A DNA stretch of 64,000 bases from the NCBI GenBank assembly GCA_018433675.1, contig JAHDQS010000033.1, forward strand, positions 62,001-126,000, in the 5' to 3' direction. The number at the start of each line of letters is the position of its first letter. Position 1 is the stretch's first letter. The notes below the pieces were generated by a model. It was not told the origin of the DNA. It saw only the letters and a program-made list of their open reading frames with translations, and did not search any database. Below are positions 8,510 to 17,704 of the stretch, in pieces. The stretch is from Clostridia bacterium (lineage in GTDB: Bacteria > Bacillota > Peptococcia > DRI-13 > SM3-B62). The translations under genes and the position numbers were made by a program.

Positions 8510-9871
8510 ATGAACAATGAAAGACAAGTAATACTCGAGAAAGAAAGAAGGTTTGAACACACACCTATTCCCAAACTGTTGCTTCAGATGTCACTGCCCA
8601 TGGTTTTTGCCATGATTGTCAATGGGTTATATTATCTCATTGATGCGGTTTTTGTCGGCAAAGCAGTGGGAGGAAATGCCTTAGGTGGTCTGGCAGCGGG
8701 ATTTCCCATCGATATGCTGGTGGTGGCCTTAGGTACGATGCTGGGAATTGGTACATCTTCCATCGTTTCATTTAAACTAGGTTCCCATAAGAAAGATGAG
8801 GCAGCTTCGGCAGTAATAAGTGCCGTACTATTCACAATTATATTGGGGGCATTTTTTTCTGTGATACTCATGATTTTCAAGACAAATATTTTTCATCTTT
8901 TTGGTGCTCAAAAACAATTATTCGAATATGCAAACGATTATTATTCGGTAATTATTCCGGGTAGTGTTTTAGTTTTACTTAGCTTTTTGGGGATCAATAC
9001 GGTACGTGCAGAAGGCAACGCAAAACTGGCAGCTGTTGTAATGTTTTTTGGCGCATTGCTCAATGTTTTCTTAAATGCCCTTTTTATTATGGTTTTTGAT
9101 ATGGGAATAGCGGGAGCCGCATGGGGAACAATCGTTGCCAGATCGATATCGGTAATAATCTTGATAGGTTATTACGGTTTTAATATGAGTGCTATAAACC
9201 TGCGTTCTGCAAACTGGCGTATCAACTTCATTGATGTAAAGAGAATTATATTGATAGGAATAGGATCATTTTTAAATCAGGTGGGATTTTCGATTTTAGC
9301 GGCTACAGTAAATATCCTTTTGAAAAAATATGGAACAGCTGCCGACCTCTCCGTTTACGGAGTGATAAGTCGCATACATATTTTTATCACTATGCCTTTA
9401 TTAGGTTTAGCCCAAGGCTTTCATTCCATTGTAGGGTTCAATTTTGGAGCAAATAATTATAAACGGGTTTCCGAAACTGTTAAATTTTCATTTATCTTTT
9501 CATTCTTTATCGGTCTATTTCTCTCTGCTTTCTTAGTTTTCATGCCTCAAGGGATTTTAGGATTGTTCACTAATGAGCAGGAAGTGATACAAAACGGCGT
9601 TTACGCTCTGCAAATCAGTACATTGATGACTCCTATCATTGGTCTGCAAATCCTGGCAAACTTCTACTTTATGGCTATTCATAAGCCTGTTAAGGCCATG
9701 TTGGTCTCTCTCTTCAGACAGGTAATATTTATTATGCCGCCACTTGTTGTTTTGCCATTGTTTTTAGGTAAGCAGGGAATATGGTTATCCTTTCCGGCAG
9801 CAGATGTTGTTACGGCCACAGTATCCTTTATCCTTCTTTTGAGGTCTGTAAACCTGTTAAAGCAAAACTGA
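8510..9871 (+). CDS. MATE family multidrug/Na+ antiporter
   Basis: A 453-residue inner-membrane protein with about twelve hydrophobic segments in two MatE repeats. It is a cation-driven exporter of drugs or metabolites of the NorM/DinF/MepA class, with the early segment PKLLLQMSLPMVFAMIVNG typical of the MepA-like branch. AAGGAGG precedes the ATG. The TetR regulator directly upstream and the palindrome between them suggest ligand-induced expression. The substrate cannot be read from sequence. Confidence 0.93.
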   Translation: MNNERQVILEKERRFEHTPIPKLLLQMSLPMVFAMIVNGLYYLIDAVFVGKAVGGNALGGLAAGFPIDMLVVALGTMLGIGTSSIVSFKLGSHKKDEAASAVISAVLFTIILGAFFSVILMIFKTNIFHLFGAQKQLFEYANDYYSVIIPGSVLVLLSFLGINTVRAEGNAKLAAVVMFFGALLNVFLNALFIMVFDMGIAGAAWGTIVARSISVIILIGYYGFNMSAINLRSANWRINFIDVKRIILIGIGSFLNQVGFSILAATVNILLKKYGTAADLSVYGVISRIHIFITMPLLGLAQGFHSIVGFNFGANNYKRVSETVKFSFIFSFFIGLFLSAFLVFMPQGILGLFTNEQEVIQNGVYALQISTLMTPIIGLQILANFYFMAIHKPVKAMLVSLFRQVIFIMPPLVVLPLFLGKQGIWLSFPAADVVTATVSFILLLRSVNLLKQN

Positions 9872-9916
9872 TTGACAAAAAAGCATTTTAGACCAAGCAA
9901 AACAAGCGAAAAATAA

Positions 9917-9946
9917 GCGTTTTATCCCTCCTTGTGGGCAAAACGC
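9917..9946. repeat. Hairpin in the region after the MATE gene
   Basis: Arms GCGTTTT and AAAACGC enclose 16 bases in which CCC and GGG can also pair. It is a possible structured 3' end for the efflux transcript, but no T-run follows directly. Confidence 0.35.
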
Positions 9947-9963
9947 GGGAAGCATCAAAAATC

Positions 9964-9999
9964 AAAAGAAGCGCCTAGTCAGTATAGAACACTTCTTTT
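9964..9999 (+). terminator. Possible terminator of the MATE transcript
   Basis: Arms AAAAGAAG and CTTCTTTT enclose a 20-base loop and run into a stretch of eight T. The stem is A/T-rich and the loop long, so the call is tentative. The rest of the roughly 280 bases between the MATE gene and the next small gene shows nothing else I could support. Confidence 0.4.
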
Positions 10000-10167
10000 T
10001 TTTACATCTACATTGGCCATTTCTCCCAGTATTACTGGGCGTTTCGTCTAGATATCAAGCACATTTTTAACTTTTTAGACGTGTTGGCTATTATTTTTTA
10101 ATCCATTTACATTAGACAGTATGTCTATATAATATAGTCATGGGGTGTTTTGCTGAAGAGTGTTGTT

Positions 10168-10308
10168 ATGTTAAAATACAGAAAGAAGAATAATAAGTGT
10201 TTGTATATACAGGCAGACAATAAGGAAATCACTAAATGCCCTCTTGATACGATTGATGACATATATAAGTATTCAGATATATTAAGTGACGTACTGATTG
10301 TATGTTAA
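10168..10308 (+). CDS. Small hypothetical protein, 46 residues
   Basis: A 47-codon frame starting MLKYRKKNNKCLYIQ and ending DILSDVLIVC. It is Lys/Asn-rich at the front with a more hydrophobic end and two late cysteines. A TTG at 10150, preceded by a GGGG run, is an alternative start that would add six residues. It lies 31 bases ahead of a small coiled-coil gene in the same direction, so the two may be co-transcribed. I do not recognise a family; short length keeps confidence moderate. Confidence 0.45.
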   Translation: MLKYRKKNNKCLYIQADNKEITKCPLDTIDDIYKYSDILSDVLIVC

Positions 10309-10339
10309 AAAAGGGTCGAGAGATAGGAGTGTTAACTTA

Positions 10340-10579
10340 ATGGATAATGAAAAACTGTTTGACTTCATGACCAAGATGTACTCTGAAATGCAGAAAGGGT
10401 TCAATAAAGTTGATTCCAGATTAACATCCGTTGAAAACGTAGTTACCCGTATAGAACACGATCACGGTCAAAAGCTTCAAGCATTGTTTGACGGCTATAA
10501 GCAGCATACGGATCAGCTTGAACGTATAGAAAAAGAGGTATCGAAACACGAGGAAGTTATTTTAAGAAGAATAAGATAA
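10340..10579 (+). CDS. Small coiled-coil protein of unknown function
   Basis: A 79-residue protein that reads as a continuous heptad coiled coil (KMYSEMQKGFNKVDSRLTSV, then EKEVSKHEEVILRRI). Proteins of this pattern, ending in SKHEEVILRRIK or similar, are common in Clostridia, but no function is established that I know of. I chose the ATG at 10340 because AGGAG lies ten bases upstream; the open frame runs 14 codons further. A tropomyosin- or phage-like structural role is possible but unsupported. Confidence 0.7.
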   Translation: MDNEKLFDFMTKMYSEMQKGFNKVDSRLTSVENVVTRIEHDHGQKLQALFDGYKQHTDQLERIEKEVSKHEEVILRRIR

Positions 10580-10617
10580 AAAGCTGGCAGGATACCCATT
10601 TAAACAAGCCCAAAAGA

Positions 10618-10643
10618 AAAACCCCTGAAATTTCAGGGGTTTT
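10618..10643. terminator. Bidirectional terminator downstream of groEL
   Basis: A perfect 26-base palindrome, with 13-base arms from AAAACCCCTGAAA, lies between the coiled-coil gene and the groEL stop. It has T-runs on both sides and serves both convergent transcripts. Confidence 0.88.
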
Positions 10644-10652
10644 ATAGTTGTC

Positions 10653-12336
<1,684 letters not shown>

Positions 12337-12355
12337 TAGCTTCTTTTATCACCCG

Positions 12356-12640
12356 TTAAATTACGGCGTGTATATCGCGTTCACTTAATATAAGAACTTC
12401 CTCGCCATCGATCTTGATTTCTGTTCCTGCATACTTGGAATAAATGACCTTGTCCCCTACTTTAACCTCCATAGGCACCTTTTGTCCGTTTTCCAGGATT
12501 CTTCCTGAGCCAACAGCCAACACTTCGCCTTGTTGCGGCTTTTCCTTAGCGGTATCAGGTAGAACGATCCCACTTTTGGTCTTCTCTTCCTGAGCCAATG
12601 GTTTTACAATTACTTTTTCGCCGAGGGGCCTAATATTCAT
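12356..12640 (-). CDS. groES: Co-chaperonin GroES
   Basis: The 94-residue heptameric lid of the GroEL chamber. The start [14 protein letters not shown] and the mobile-loop region ([18 protein letters not shown] at about 16-33) are typical. I placed the start at 12640, where AAGGAG lies about ten bases upstream; the frame stays open 15 codons more but those lie in the leader. It is the first gene of the groESL operon. Confidence 0.97.
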   Translation of the reverse strand: MNIRPLGEKVIVKPLAQEEKTKSGIVLPDTAKEKPQQGEVLAVGSGRILENGQKVPMEVKVGDKVIYSKYAGTEIKIDGEEVLILSERDIHAVI

Positions 12641-12674
12641 TCTGACAAACCTCCTTAATAATTTAGATTTATTG

Positions 12675-12701
12675 TTAGCACTCAACTATATCGAGTGCTA
12701 A
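12675..12701. promoter_or_regulatory. CIRCE element (HrcA operator)
   Basis: TTAGCACTC-N9-GAGTGCTAA matches the CIRCE consensus exactly. It lies between the groESL promoter and the groES start, so HrcA bound here would block transcription until heat stress. hrcA itself is not in this window. Confidence 0.97.
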
Positions 12702-12713
12702 TATTCATTAATA

Positions 12714-12742
12714 ATAATAGTTGAGGCCTTGCAAGTTAGCAA
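12714..12742 (-). promoter_or_regulatory. Sigma-A type promoter of groESL
   Basis: On the minus strand TTGCTA and TATTAT are spaced by 17 bases, near-consensus -35 and -10 boxes. The predicted start point falls at the upstream edge of CIRCE, the classic groE layout. Confidence 0.75.
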
Positions 12743-12990
12743 CACCGGTATTTCCTTTTCATCTTGATATATTATCCATTTTCTTCGTTTTTATCTTTAT
12801 TTCGCTTCTTTTCTTCCGGATACGTTTAAATACGCACAACACCCGCTCCCCACAGCATTTTACACATACTAAGAATATTCCCACCTCATAATTTTTTATA
12901 CATAATATACCATCTACTTTTCTTGCTTTTTTATCCCACTCCGATTATTATAAATTCTAGTTGAACTTATCCTGAGACTAGGAGGTACCA

Positions 12991-13575
12991 ATGTCAAAAA
13001 CAGAAAAAAGTTTTTTACGGCAGCAAATGCTAAAAAAAAGAAGCGCTCTTAACTGGCTGCAGGTACAGGGAAAAAGCCATGAAATGACGCAGTACCTTTT
13101 TTTGCTTCCTCAATTTGTACAAGCCAATACCGTACTTGTTTATTTACCCATTAAGAATGAAGTCGATACTTTTCCTATTATTAAAACAATATGGCAGCAG
13201 AATAAGCAAGTCGTCATTCCGATTTGTCAACCGGATAATAAATTGCTTCTATCGCATTTTAATAATATTGACGATTTGACAGAAGGAACTTTCGGTATCA
13301 TGGAAGTAAAGGAGGATTGCCTTGACCCTGTTCCAAGCAGCTCAGTGGAAATAGTATTGGTACCCGGTCTTGCTTTTGACAAAAGCGGACATCGCCTCGG
13401 ATACGGCAAGGGATACTACGATCGCTTTTTAAAGACCCTGCCTCCCAAAACCCCTAAAGTTGCTTTAGCCTTTGACTTTCAATTCCTTGAAAAACTGCCC
13501 GCCGAAGAACACGATGTACCGTTGGATATTATCGTAACCAACGAAGGCATCCATTATGTGGATAAAGGTAATTAA
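12991..13575 (+). CDS. 5-formyltetrahydrofolate cyclo-ligase
   Basis: A 194-residue enzyme (MTHFS, YgfA/Fau family) that converts 5-formyl-THF and ATP to 5,10-methenyl-THF, returning the stored folate to one-carbon metabolism. The N-terminal basic segment (LRQQMLKKRSAL), VYLPIKNEVDT and the ATP/folate-site motif GYGKGYYDRFL at about 140-150 identify it. AGGAGG precedes the ATG. It is a single-gene unit closed by its own terminator. The window also holds fhs and fchA, so folate one-carbon traffic looks important here. Confidence 0.93.
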   Translation: MSKTEKSFLRQQMLKKRSALNWLQVQGKSHEMTQYLFLLPQFVQANTVLVYLPIKNEVDTFPIIKTIWQQNKQVVIPICQPDNKLLLSHFNNIDDLTEGTFGIMEVKEDCLDPVPSSSVEIVLVPGLAFDKSGHRLGYGKGYYDRFLKTLPPKTPKVALAFDFQFLEKLPAEEHDVPLDIIVTNEGIHYVDKGN

Positions 13576-13603
13576 AAACGCTGTGGCAGCGCCACAGCGT
13601 TTT
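13575..13603. terminator. Terminator after the cyclo-ligase gene
   Basis: Thirteen-base arms from AAAACGCTGTGGC pair around AGC, with A-run and T-run flanks. It lies between convergent genes and can work in both directions. Confidence 0.88.
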
Positions 13604-13624
13604 ATATTCTATTCACCTTTCACC

Positions 13625-14089
13625 TTAAACCTTAACTTTTACAATTAATTCAACCTCACAGGTCGAATCCAAAGGCAACTCATTAACACCGACAGCGCTG
13701 CGGGCATGGGCGCCCTTTTCTCCAAAAAGCTCAGCAAACAATTCCGACGCCCCGTTTGCCACCTTGGGCTGCATGTTGAAACCGGGAGCACTGTTGACAA
13801 ACACTACTACCTTAATTATTTGTTCGACTTTATCTAAATCACCCACAAGTCCTTTGACAACTCCCAGGCAGTTTAATGCACACGCCTTGGCAGCCTCATA
13901 ACCTTCTTCAATCGACATTTCTGCCCCTAACTTGCCCTTGTACTTTAACTCACCACCAACTAAAGGGATTTGCCCGGCAGTATATATCACATCGCCTGTT
14001 AAGACACCTGGGACATAAGCAGCAACCGGACTTGGTGCCTGGGGAATACTCAATCCCATTTCCGAAGCTTTTTTTTCAATTTTTGACAT
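13625..14089 (-). CDS. RidA/YjgF/UK114 family protein
   Basis: A 154-residue member of the Rid superfamily. RidA proper hydrolyses reactive 2-aminoacrylate and other imines/enamines. The ARSAVGVNELPLDSTCEVE stretch carries the Arg and Glu that are conserved in the active cleft. The length and the N-terminal MSKIEKKASEMGLSIPQAP extension resemble the longer YjgH-like subgroup rather than the 127-residue RidA, so exact activity is uncertain. The start at 14089 follows AGGAGGGAGC. Confidence 0.85.
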   Translation of the reverse strand: MSKIEKKASEMGLSIPQAPSPVAAYVPGVLTGDVIYTAGQIPLVGGELKYKGKLGAEMSIEEGYEAAKACALNCLGVVKGLVGDLDKVEQIIKVVVFVNSAPGFNMQPKVANGASELFAELFGEKGAHARSAVGVNELPLDSTCEVELIVKVKV

Positions 14090-14155
14090 AATGCTCCCTC
14101 CTATTACCATAATAAATTTTTATAACCATTCTATCATATAAATTGTTACTTTGTA

Positions 14156-15460
14156 CTATTTAGCAACGTTCGCTGAAATTTTCTCCTTATCCTTGCCCGC
14201 AAAGACTCCCGTTAAACCCATTTTCTCTACTCTGTCCCTTATTTGGTCTATATTTGTTGTATAAAGACTCTTTTCCTTCATCCGCTCAAAATAGACCGAC
14301 CCGGAAAAGGTATATTTATACCGCAAGCCTTCCTCGGTCTTCATTTGTGCACCAACGTACGCAATGGCATCACCAATAGCTAACTCAGCCGGCAGCGTTA
14401 ACAATTCACTTCCCATTGCGTAACGAGCGGCATTATGCCCGGCTAATGTCCCCGTTACAATAGCTTCAGTATGTCCAACCAAAAGTCCGGCCTTTTCTCC
14501 CGCGCAGAAAAGGTTGTCCACTCCATCTACCTTTAATTGGTTATTACGCGGCGACATCGCAAAATAACGCATCGAATTGCCGATACCACCCGCATAGGGG
14601 TCTTCGAAACGCGCGTTTTCAAACCCGGGAATCTGTCTTAGACTTTCCAAAGGATAAAACGGGGTCATCAATTTGGCATGACCGGTATCCAATAGAATCA
14701 CGTTTTCACCGAACTCTTTCAAGGCATACTGCTGACAAGCCTTTTTCTCCAAGACACCCTTTTTCTGCAGATAATCCGGTATCGGTACAACACAAACACC
14801 GGTACTGTCCAGTTCTTCAACGATCTCAGGAGAAAGCGAATCCTTATTGAGCTTACACGAACCGCTCATCGCACCAATGGAATCATCTGCTTTTTTGCCG
14901 ACCATTTCTTTCACTCCTGCTTTACCCGCCAAACTCACACGCGGACCAAAGGTCGGGCAACGGAGAATACACATGGCACACCCGTTTCCATATTTTGTGC
15001 AGTTTCCCTGGGGACCGAATGTTCCCGTCGTATCAAGAAAGACATCCCCCTCCAACACTTGACCATCTGCCGTTTTTACTGCTTTAATTTTTGTGTCTTC
15101 CATTACTGCCTCAGTCACTCTTGCCTGCAACTTTATCTCTATACCGGCATTCTTTAAGACCTTCTTAATTGCCGGCTCAATTTTGCTGACATCATACAAC
15201 CAAGCATGTTTATGACCCGGAAACTCAATATTTTTGTGACGCGCGTTTTCATCTATTGTTGTAAATATTTCCGGTGCCCCTAAAGCAATGCATTCCTCAG
15301 TGGCCGTGAAGCGTCCATTGTTCCTCATTATTCCGCCAACAAGTCCGGTTCCTAAAAGCATATCGGCTCTCTCTAATAATACTACTTCGGCCCCTAATTT
15401 CACTGCGGATACGGCAGCTGCCGTACCTGCCCATCCCCCGCCAACAATAATAACTTTCAT
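14156..15460 (-). CDS. FAD-dependent oxidoreductase
   Basis: A 434-residue flavoprotein with an N-terminal dinucleotide fold (GGGWAGTAAA) and a second FAD-contact motif near the C-terminus (NLFCAGEKAGLLVGHTEA, about residues 315-335). The middle holds a cysteine-rich patch (CTKYGNGCAMCILRCPTFG) that could bind a metal or form a redox disulfide. The general layout is like the GidA/TrmFO-related or fumarate-reductase-like flavoproteins, but I cannot fix a substrate. Either of two ATGs at 15469/15460 may be used; I prefer the second, ten bases after AGGAGG. An unknown 141-residue protein lies 35 bases upstream on the same strand. Confidence 0.8.
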   Translation of the reverse strand: MKVIIVGGGWAGTAAAVSAVKLGAEVVLLERADMLLGTGLVGGIMRNNGRFTATEECIALGAPEIFTTIDENARHKNIEFPGHKHAWLYDVSKIEPAIKKVLKNAGIEIKLQARVTEAVMEDTKIKAVKTADGQVLEGDVFLDTTGTFGPQGNCTKYGNGCAMCILRCPTFGPRVSLAGKAGVKEMVGKKADDSIGAMSGSCKLNKDSLSPEIVEELDSTGVCVVPIPDYLQKKGVLEKKACQQYALKEFGENVILLDTGHAKLMTPFYPLESLRQIPGFENARFEDPYAGGIGNSMRYFAMSPRNNQLKVDGVDNLFCAGEKAGLLVGHTEAIVTGTLAGHNAARYAMGSELLTLPAELAIGDAIAYVGAQMKTEEGLRYKYTFSGSVYFERMKEKSLYTTNIDQIRDRVEKMGLTGVFAGKDKEKISANVAK

Positions 15461-15495
15461 CGCCTTCATTCCTCCTGTCTTTTAAACCTATTATA

Positions 15496-15921
15496 CTATT
15501 TAATTAACACGATTTCCTCCAGTTCAAGCCCCATCTCAACACCCGTCCTTCTCTTTTCTGACTTAATCACAATGTTGAGGTGATTGGGCATATGTGTCTC
15601 ATCAAATCCTGCAATCTTGCCTATGGTAAGCTTTCCGATTTTTATTTCATCCCCCGTTACAATAACGGTGCCCTGCAACACTTCAAAAAAACCCACATAG
15701 GCAATTGCATTAACCTCCCTTCCCGGTCCCGCCGTATCCTCATCCGTAACTATCAGCTCGTGAATATCTCCCACTGACAGGGCTCGCGATATTGGTGTTA
15801 TCAATTGCAACCCTCTGTCTGTAATTTTGCCGTCTAAAACCACTACCAATTTCCCCAGGCAATCCCTTTTTACCGCATAAGGGTTTTGCTTAAACATTCC
15901 TTTTTCATACGGATCGACCAC
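15496..15921 (-). CDS. Conserved-looking protein of unknown function, partner of the FAD enzyme
   Basis: A 141-residue soluble protein I do not recognise. Strings such as GKLVVVLDGKITDRGLQLIT and GTVIVTGDEIKIGKLTIGKI suggest an all-beta barrel. There is no signal peptide or membrane segment. The GTG at 15921 is six bases after GGAGG and is the likely start. Its tight spacing to the flavoprotein suggests they work together. Confidence 0.6.
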   Translation of the reverse strand: MVDPYEKGMFKQNPYAVKRDCLGKLVVVLDGKITDRGLQLITPISRALSVGDIHELIVTDEDTAGPGREVNAIAYVGFFEVLQGTVIVTGDEIKIGKLTIGKIAGFDETHMPNHLNIVIKSEKRRTGVEMGLELEEIVLIK

Positions 15922-16091
15922 TTTCACCCTCCTCCCTCATCAAAGATGAGTAGTTCGTACTTTTATCTATTCTCTATTTTGCTGCAAAACTCCTGCTGCT
16001 TGCAAATATTTTTGTTCTACAATTGCATTTTACTTCATAACATGTAAAAAGAATTTTTTCTTCGGGTTTTGCGATTGGGAACATACGCTCG

Positions 16092-16271
16092 CTATCCACA
16101 TAATCCACATACTTATCCACAGGTCTGGAGCAATTGCTTCCGTAAAATCCGCTTCGTTTTCCACATTACAAACAAAAAGTGTCGATTTTCTGTCATTTTT
16201 TTATCAACACCTAGAAAATCTTTGAAACCTTTAAAAACCTGTTATGCACATAACTGTCCACATTATCCACA
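16092..16271 (+). promoter_or_regulatory. Cluster of DnaA-box sequences
   Basis: In about 180 bases of otherwise non-coding sequence the DnaA box TTATNCACA occurs exactly at 16113 (TTATCCACA), 16242 (TTATGCACA) and 16263 (TTATCCACA). One-mismatch copies are at 16092 (CTATCCACA), 16101 (TAATCCACA), 16157 (TTTTCCACA) and 16201 (TTATCAACA), and a weaker one is at 16254. All are on one strand, several at 9- or 12-base steps. No dnaA, dnaN or rpmH is nearby and gene direction does not switch here, so a DnaA-titration or regulatory cluster is more likely than the main origin. This fills the 410-base gap between the unknown gene and the CNNM gene. Confidence 0.7.
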
Positions 16272-16320
16272 ATTTCCTCATTACCGGAAGCATCAACAGA
16301 ATAAATTCCTATGATTAAAA

Positions 16321-16343
16321 CCTGCCTTAATTCATAAGGCAGG
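16321..16343. terminator. Terminator overlapping the end of the CNNM gene
   Basis: Arms CCTGCCTTA and TAAGGCAGG surround five bases, with T-runs on both strands. The last codons and stop of the CNNM gene form one side of the stem. Confidence 0.8.
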
Positions 16344-17591
16344 CTTTTTTAAACGCAACTTCGCGATGCGGTGGCCCTCCATCAGCTGGACAACCAATTT
16401 AACTCCGTTCACACGTAAACTGTCACCAACCACAGGAACACGTCCCAACTCCGCAAATACCAGTCCCCCGATAGTGTCTGCTTCCTTGCACTCAAGGTTC
16501 AAACCTAACATTTCGTTTAGTTCATCAATTCTGAGACCCGCATCGATTTCATCCGTCTGTTTATCTATTCTTATCAAAGAGGGTTCTTCAACGTCATGCT
16601 CATCCTGAATATCTCCCAGGATTTCCTCGATTAAATCCTCCATGGTAACCAATCCGGCGGTGCTACCATACTCATCAAGAACTACGGCCAAATGTATTTT
16701 TTCCTTTTTCATTTCCTTAAACAATTCATTGACCTTTTTTGTTTCAGGGACAAAAAACGTTTGGCGCAAATAATCACCGGACCTAAAGCCATTCTGTTTT
16801 TCACTATCTATTGCTATCAGATCTTTAATGTGGACAATTCCTAATATGTTATCAATATTTCCCTCATAAACGGGAATGCGGGAGAACTTTTTCGCATTAA
16901 TTATCTTCATGATGTCCGTATAAGAAACATCATTTGCGACGGCTACAATGTCGAGGCGCGGCACCATTAAATCCCTAACAACCCTATCGGAAAAATCAAA
17001 AACGCTGCGAATCATCGTTTCTTCTTCTTGATGAATCACTCCTTCTTCCTGTCCGGCCGCCACCAACCCAATTATTTCTTCCTCGGCAGGATCTCCTACG
17101 ACCGGTGACTCTTTAACGCCTACCAGCTTGGCAACAATCACGGCTACCAGTCTATTTATTTTTACTAGTGGGGACAAGACACATACCAGCACTCGTGCTG
17201 TTTTAACCATAATATAGCTTACATGTTCCGAGTTTCTGGAAACTAATACCTGGGGAATTGTTTTGGCGAAAATTATAACAACGACTGTCATAATCAATAT
17301 TGCCGACAATGCTGACATTCTGCTTTGATTACTGTTTATTATCAGAGAAGATCCCAGCACAATAGCAGACGTTAAAACCAAAGTACTCCCAATCATCAAC
17401 GCATCATAAAGCTTAACGGGTTCCTCTAAAAGCATACAAAGCTGCCTTGCTTTTGGATCCGACCCAGCTGCCAAGTGTCTTAAACGATACCTGTTCAACG
17501 ACGACAACGCTGCCTCCACACCCGCAATTAACGCAGATATGAGTAACAAAATAATAAAAAACAGCATTCGATAACAACCATCAGGGTCCAA
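16332..17591 (-). CDS. CNNM/CorC (HlyC/TlyC) family membrane protein
   Basis: A 419-residue protein with the three-part layout of the family: a DUF21/CNNM membrane domain with about four hydrophobic segments (about 10-160), a CBS pair (about 205-325, with VRDLMVPRLDIVAV and LVTMEDLIEEILGDIQDE) and a C-terminal CorC/HlyC domain. Such proteins are linked to Mg2+ or Na+ export; the older hemolysin name is not supported. The start is TTG, 11 bases after GAGGAG; an in-frame ATG eight codons later has no ribosome site. It is transcribed singly. Confidence 0.9.
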   Translation of the reverse strand: MDPDGCYRMLFFIILLLISALIAGVEAALSSLNRYRLRHLAAGSDPKARQLCMLLEEPVKLYDALMIGSTLVLTSAIVLGSSLIINSNQSRMSALSAILIMTVVVIIFAKTIPQVLVSRNSEHVSYIMVKTARVLVCVLSPLVKINRLVAVIVAKLVGVKESPVVGDPAEEEIIGLVAAGQEEGVIHQEEETMIRSVFDFSDRVVRDLMVPRLDIVAVANDVSYTDIMKIINAKKFSRIPVYEGNIDNILGIVHIKDLIAIDSEKQNGFRSGDYLRQTFFVPETKKVNELFKEMKKEKIHLAVVLDEYGSTAGLVTMEDLIEEILGDIQDEHDVEEPSLIRIDKQTDEIDAGLRIDELNEMLGLNLECKEADTIGGLVFAELGRVPVVGDSLRVNGVKLVVQLMEGHRIAKLRLKKPAL

Positions 17592-17704
17592 TCTAAAACC
17601 AACTCCTCTTTTTCTAATCTACACTTTCATTGTATATGTTTTTAGATTATACCACAATATTAATTTATTTGGTTGGTGTTCATTTTAAGTACGTCTTAGG
17701 TACG

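Noticed and set aside
16092-16271. Calling the DnaA-box cluster the chromosomal origin
   Set aside because: No dnaA, dnaN, rpmH or gyr genes are near, all boxes face one way and flanking genes keep the same direction across it. The feature is reported as a box cluster only.
16069-16314. An 81-codon open frame across the DnaA-box cluster
   Set aside because: It has no ribosome site and its His/Pro/Tyr-rich product is what repeated TCCACA boxes would encode by chance.
16332-17591. Hemolysin label for the CNNM/CorC protein
   Set aside because: The hemolysin name is historical; the domain layout fits a metal transport protein.
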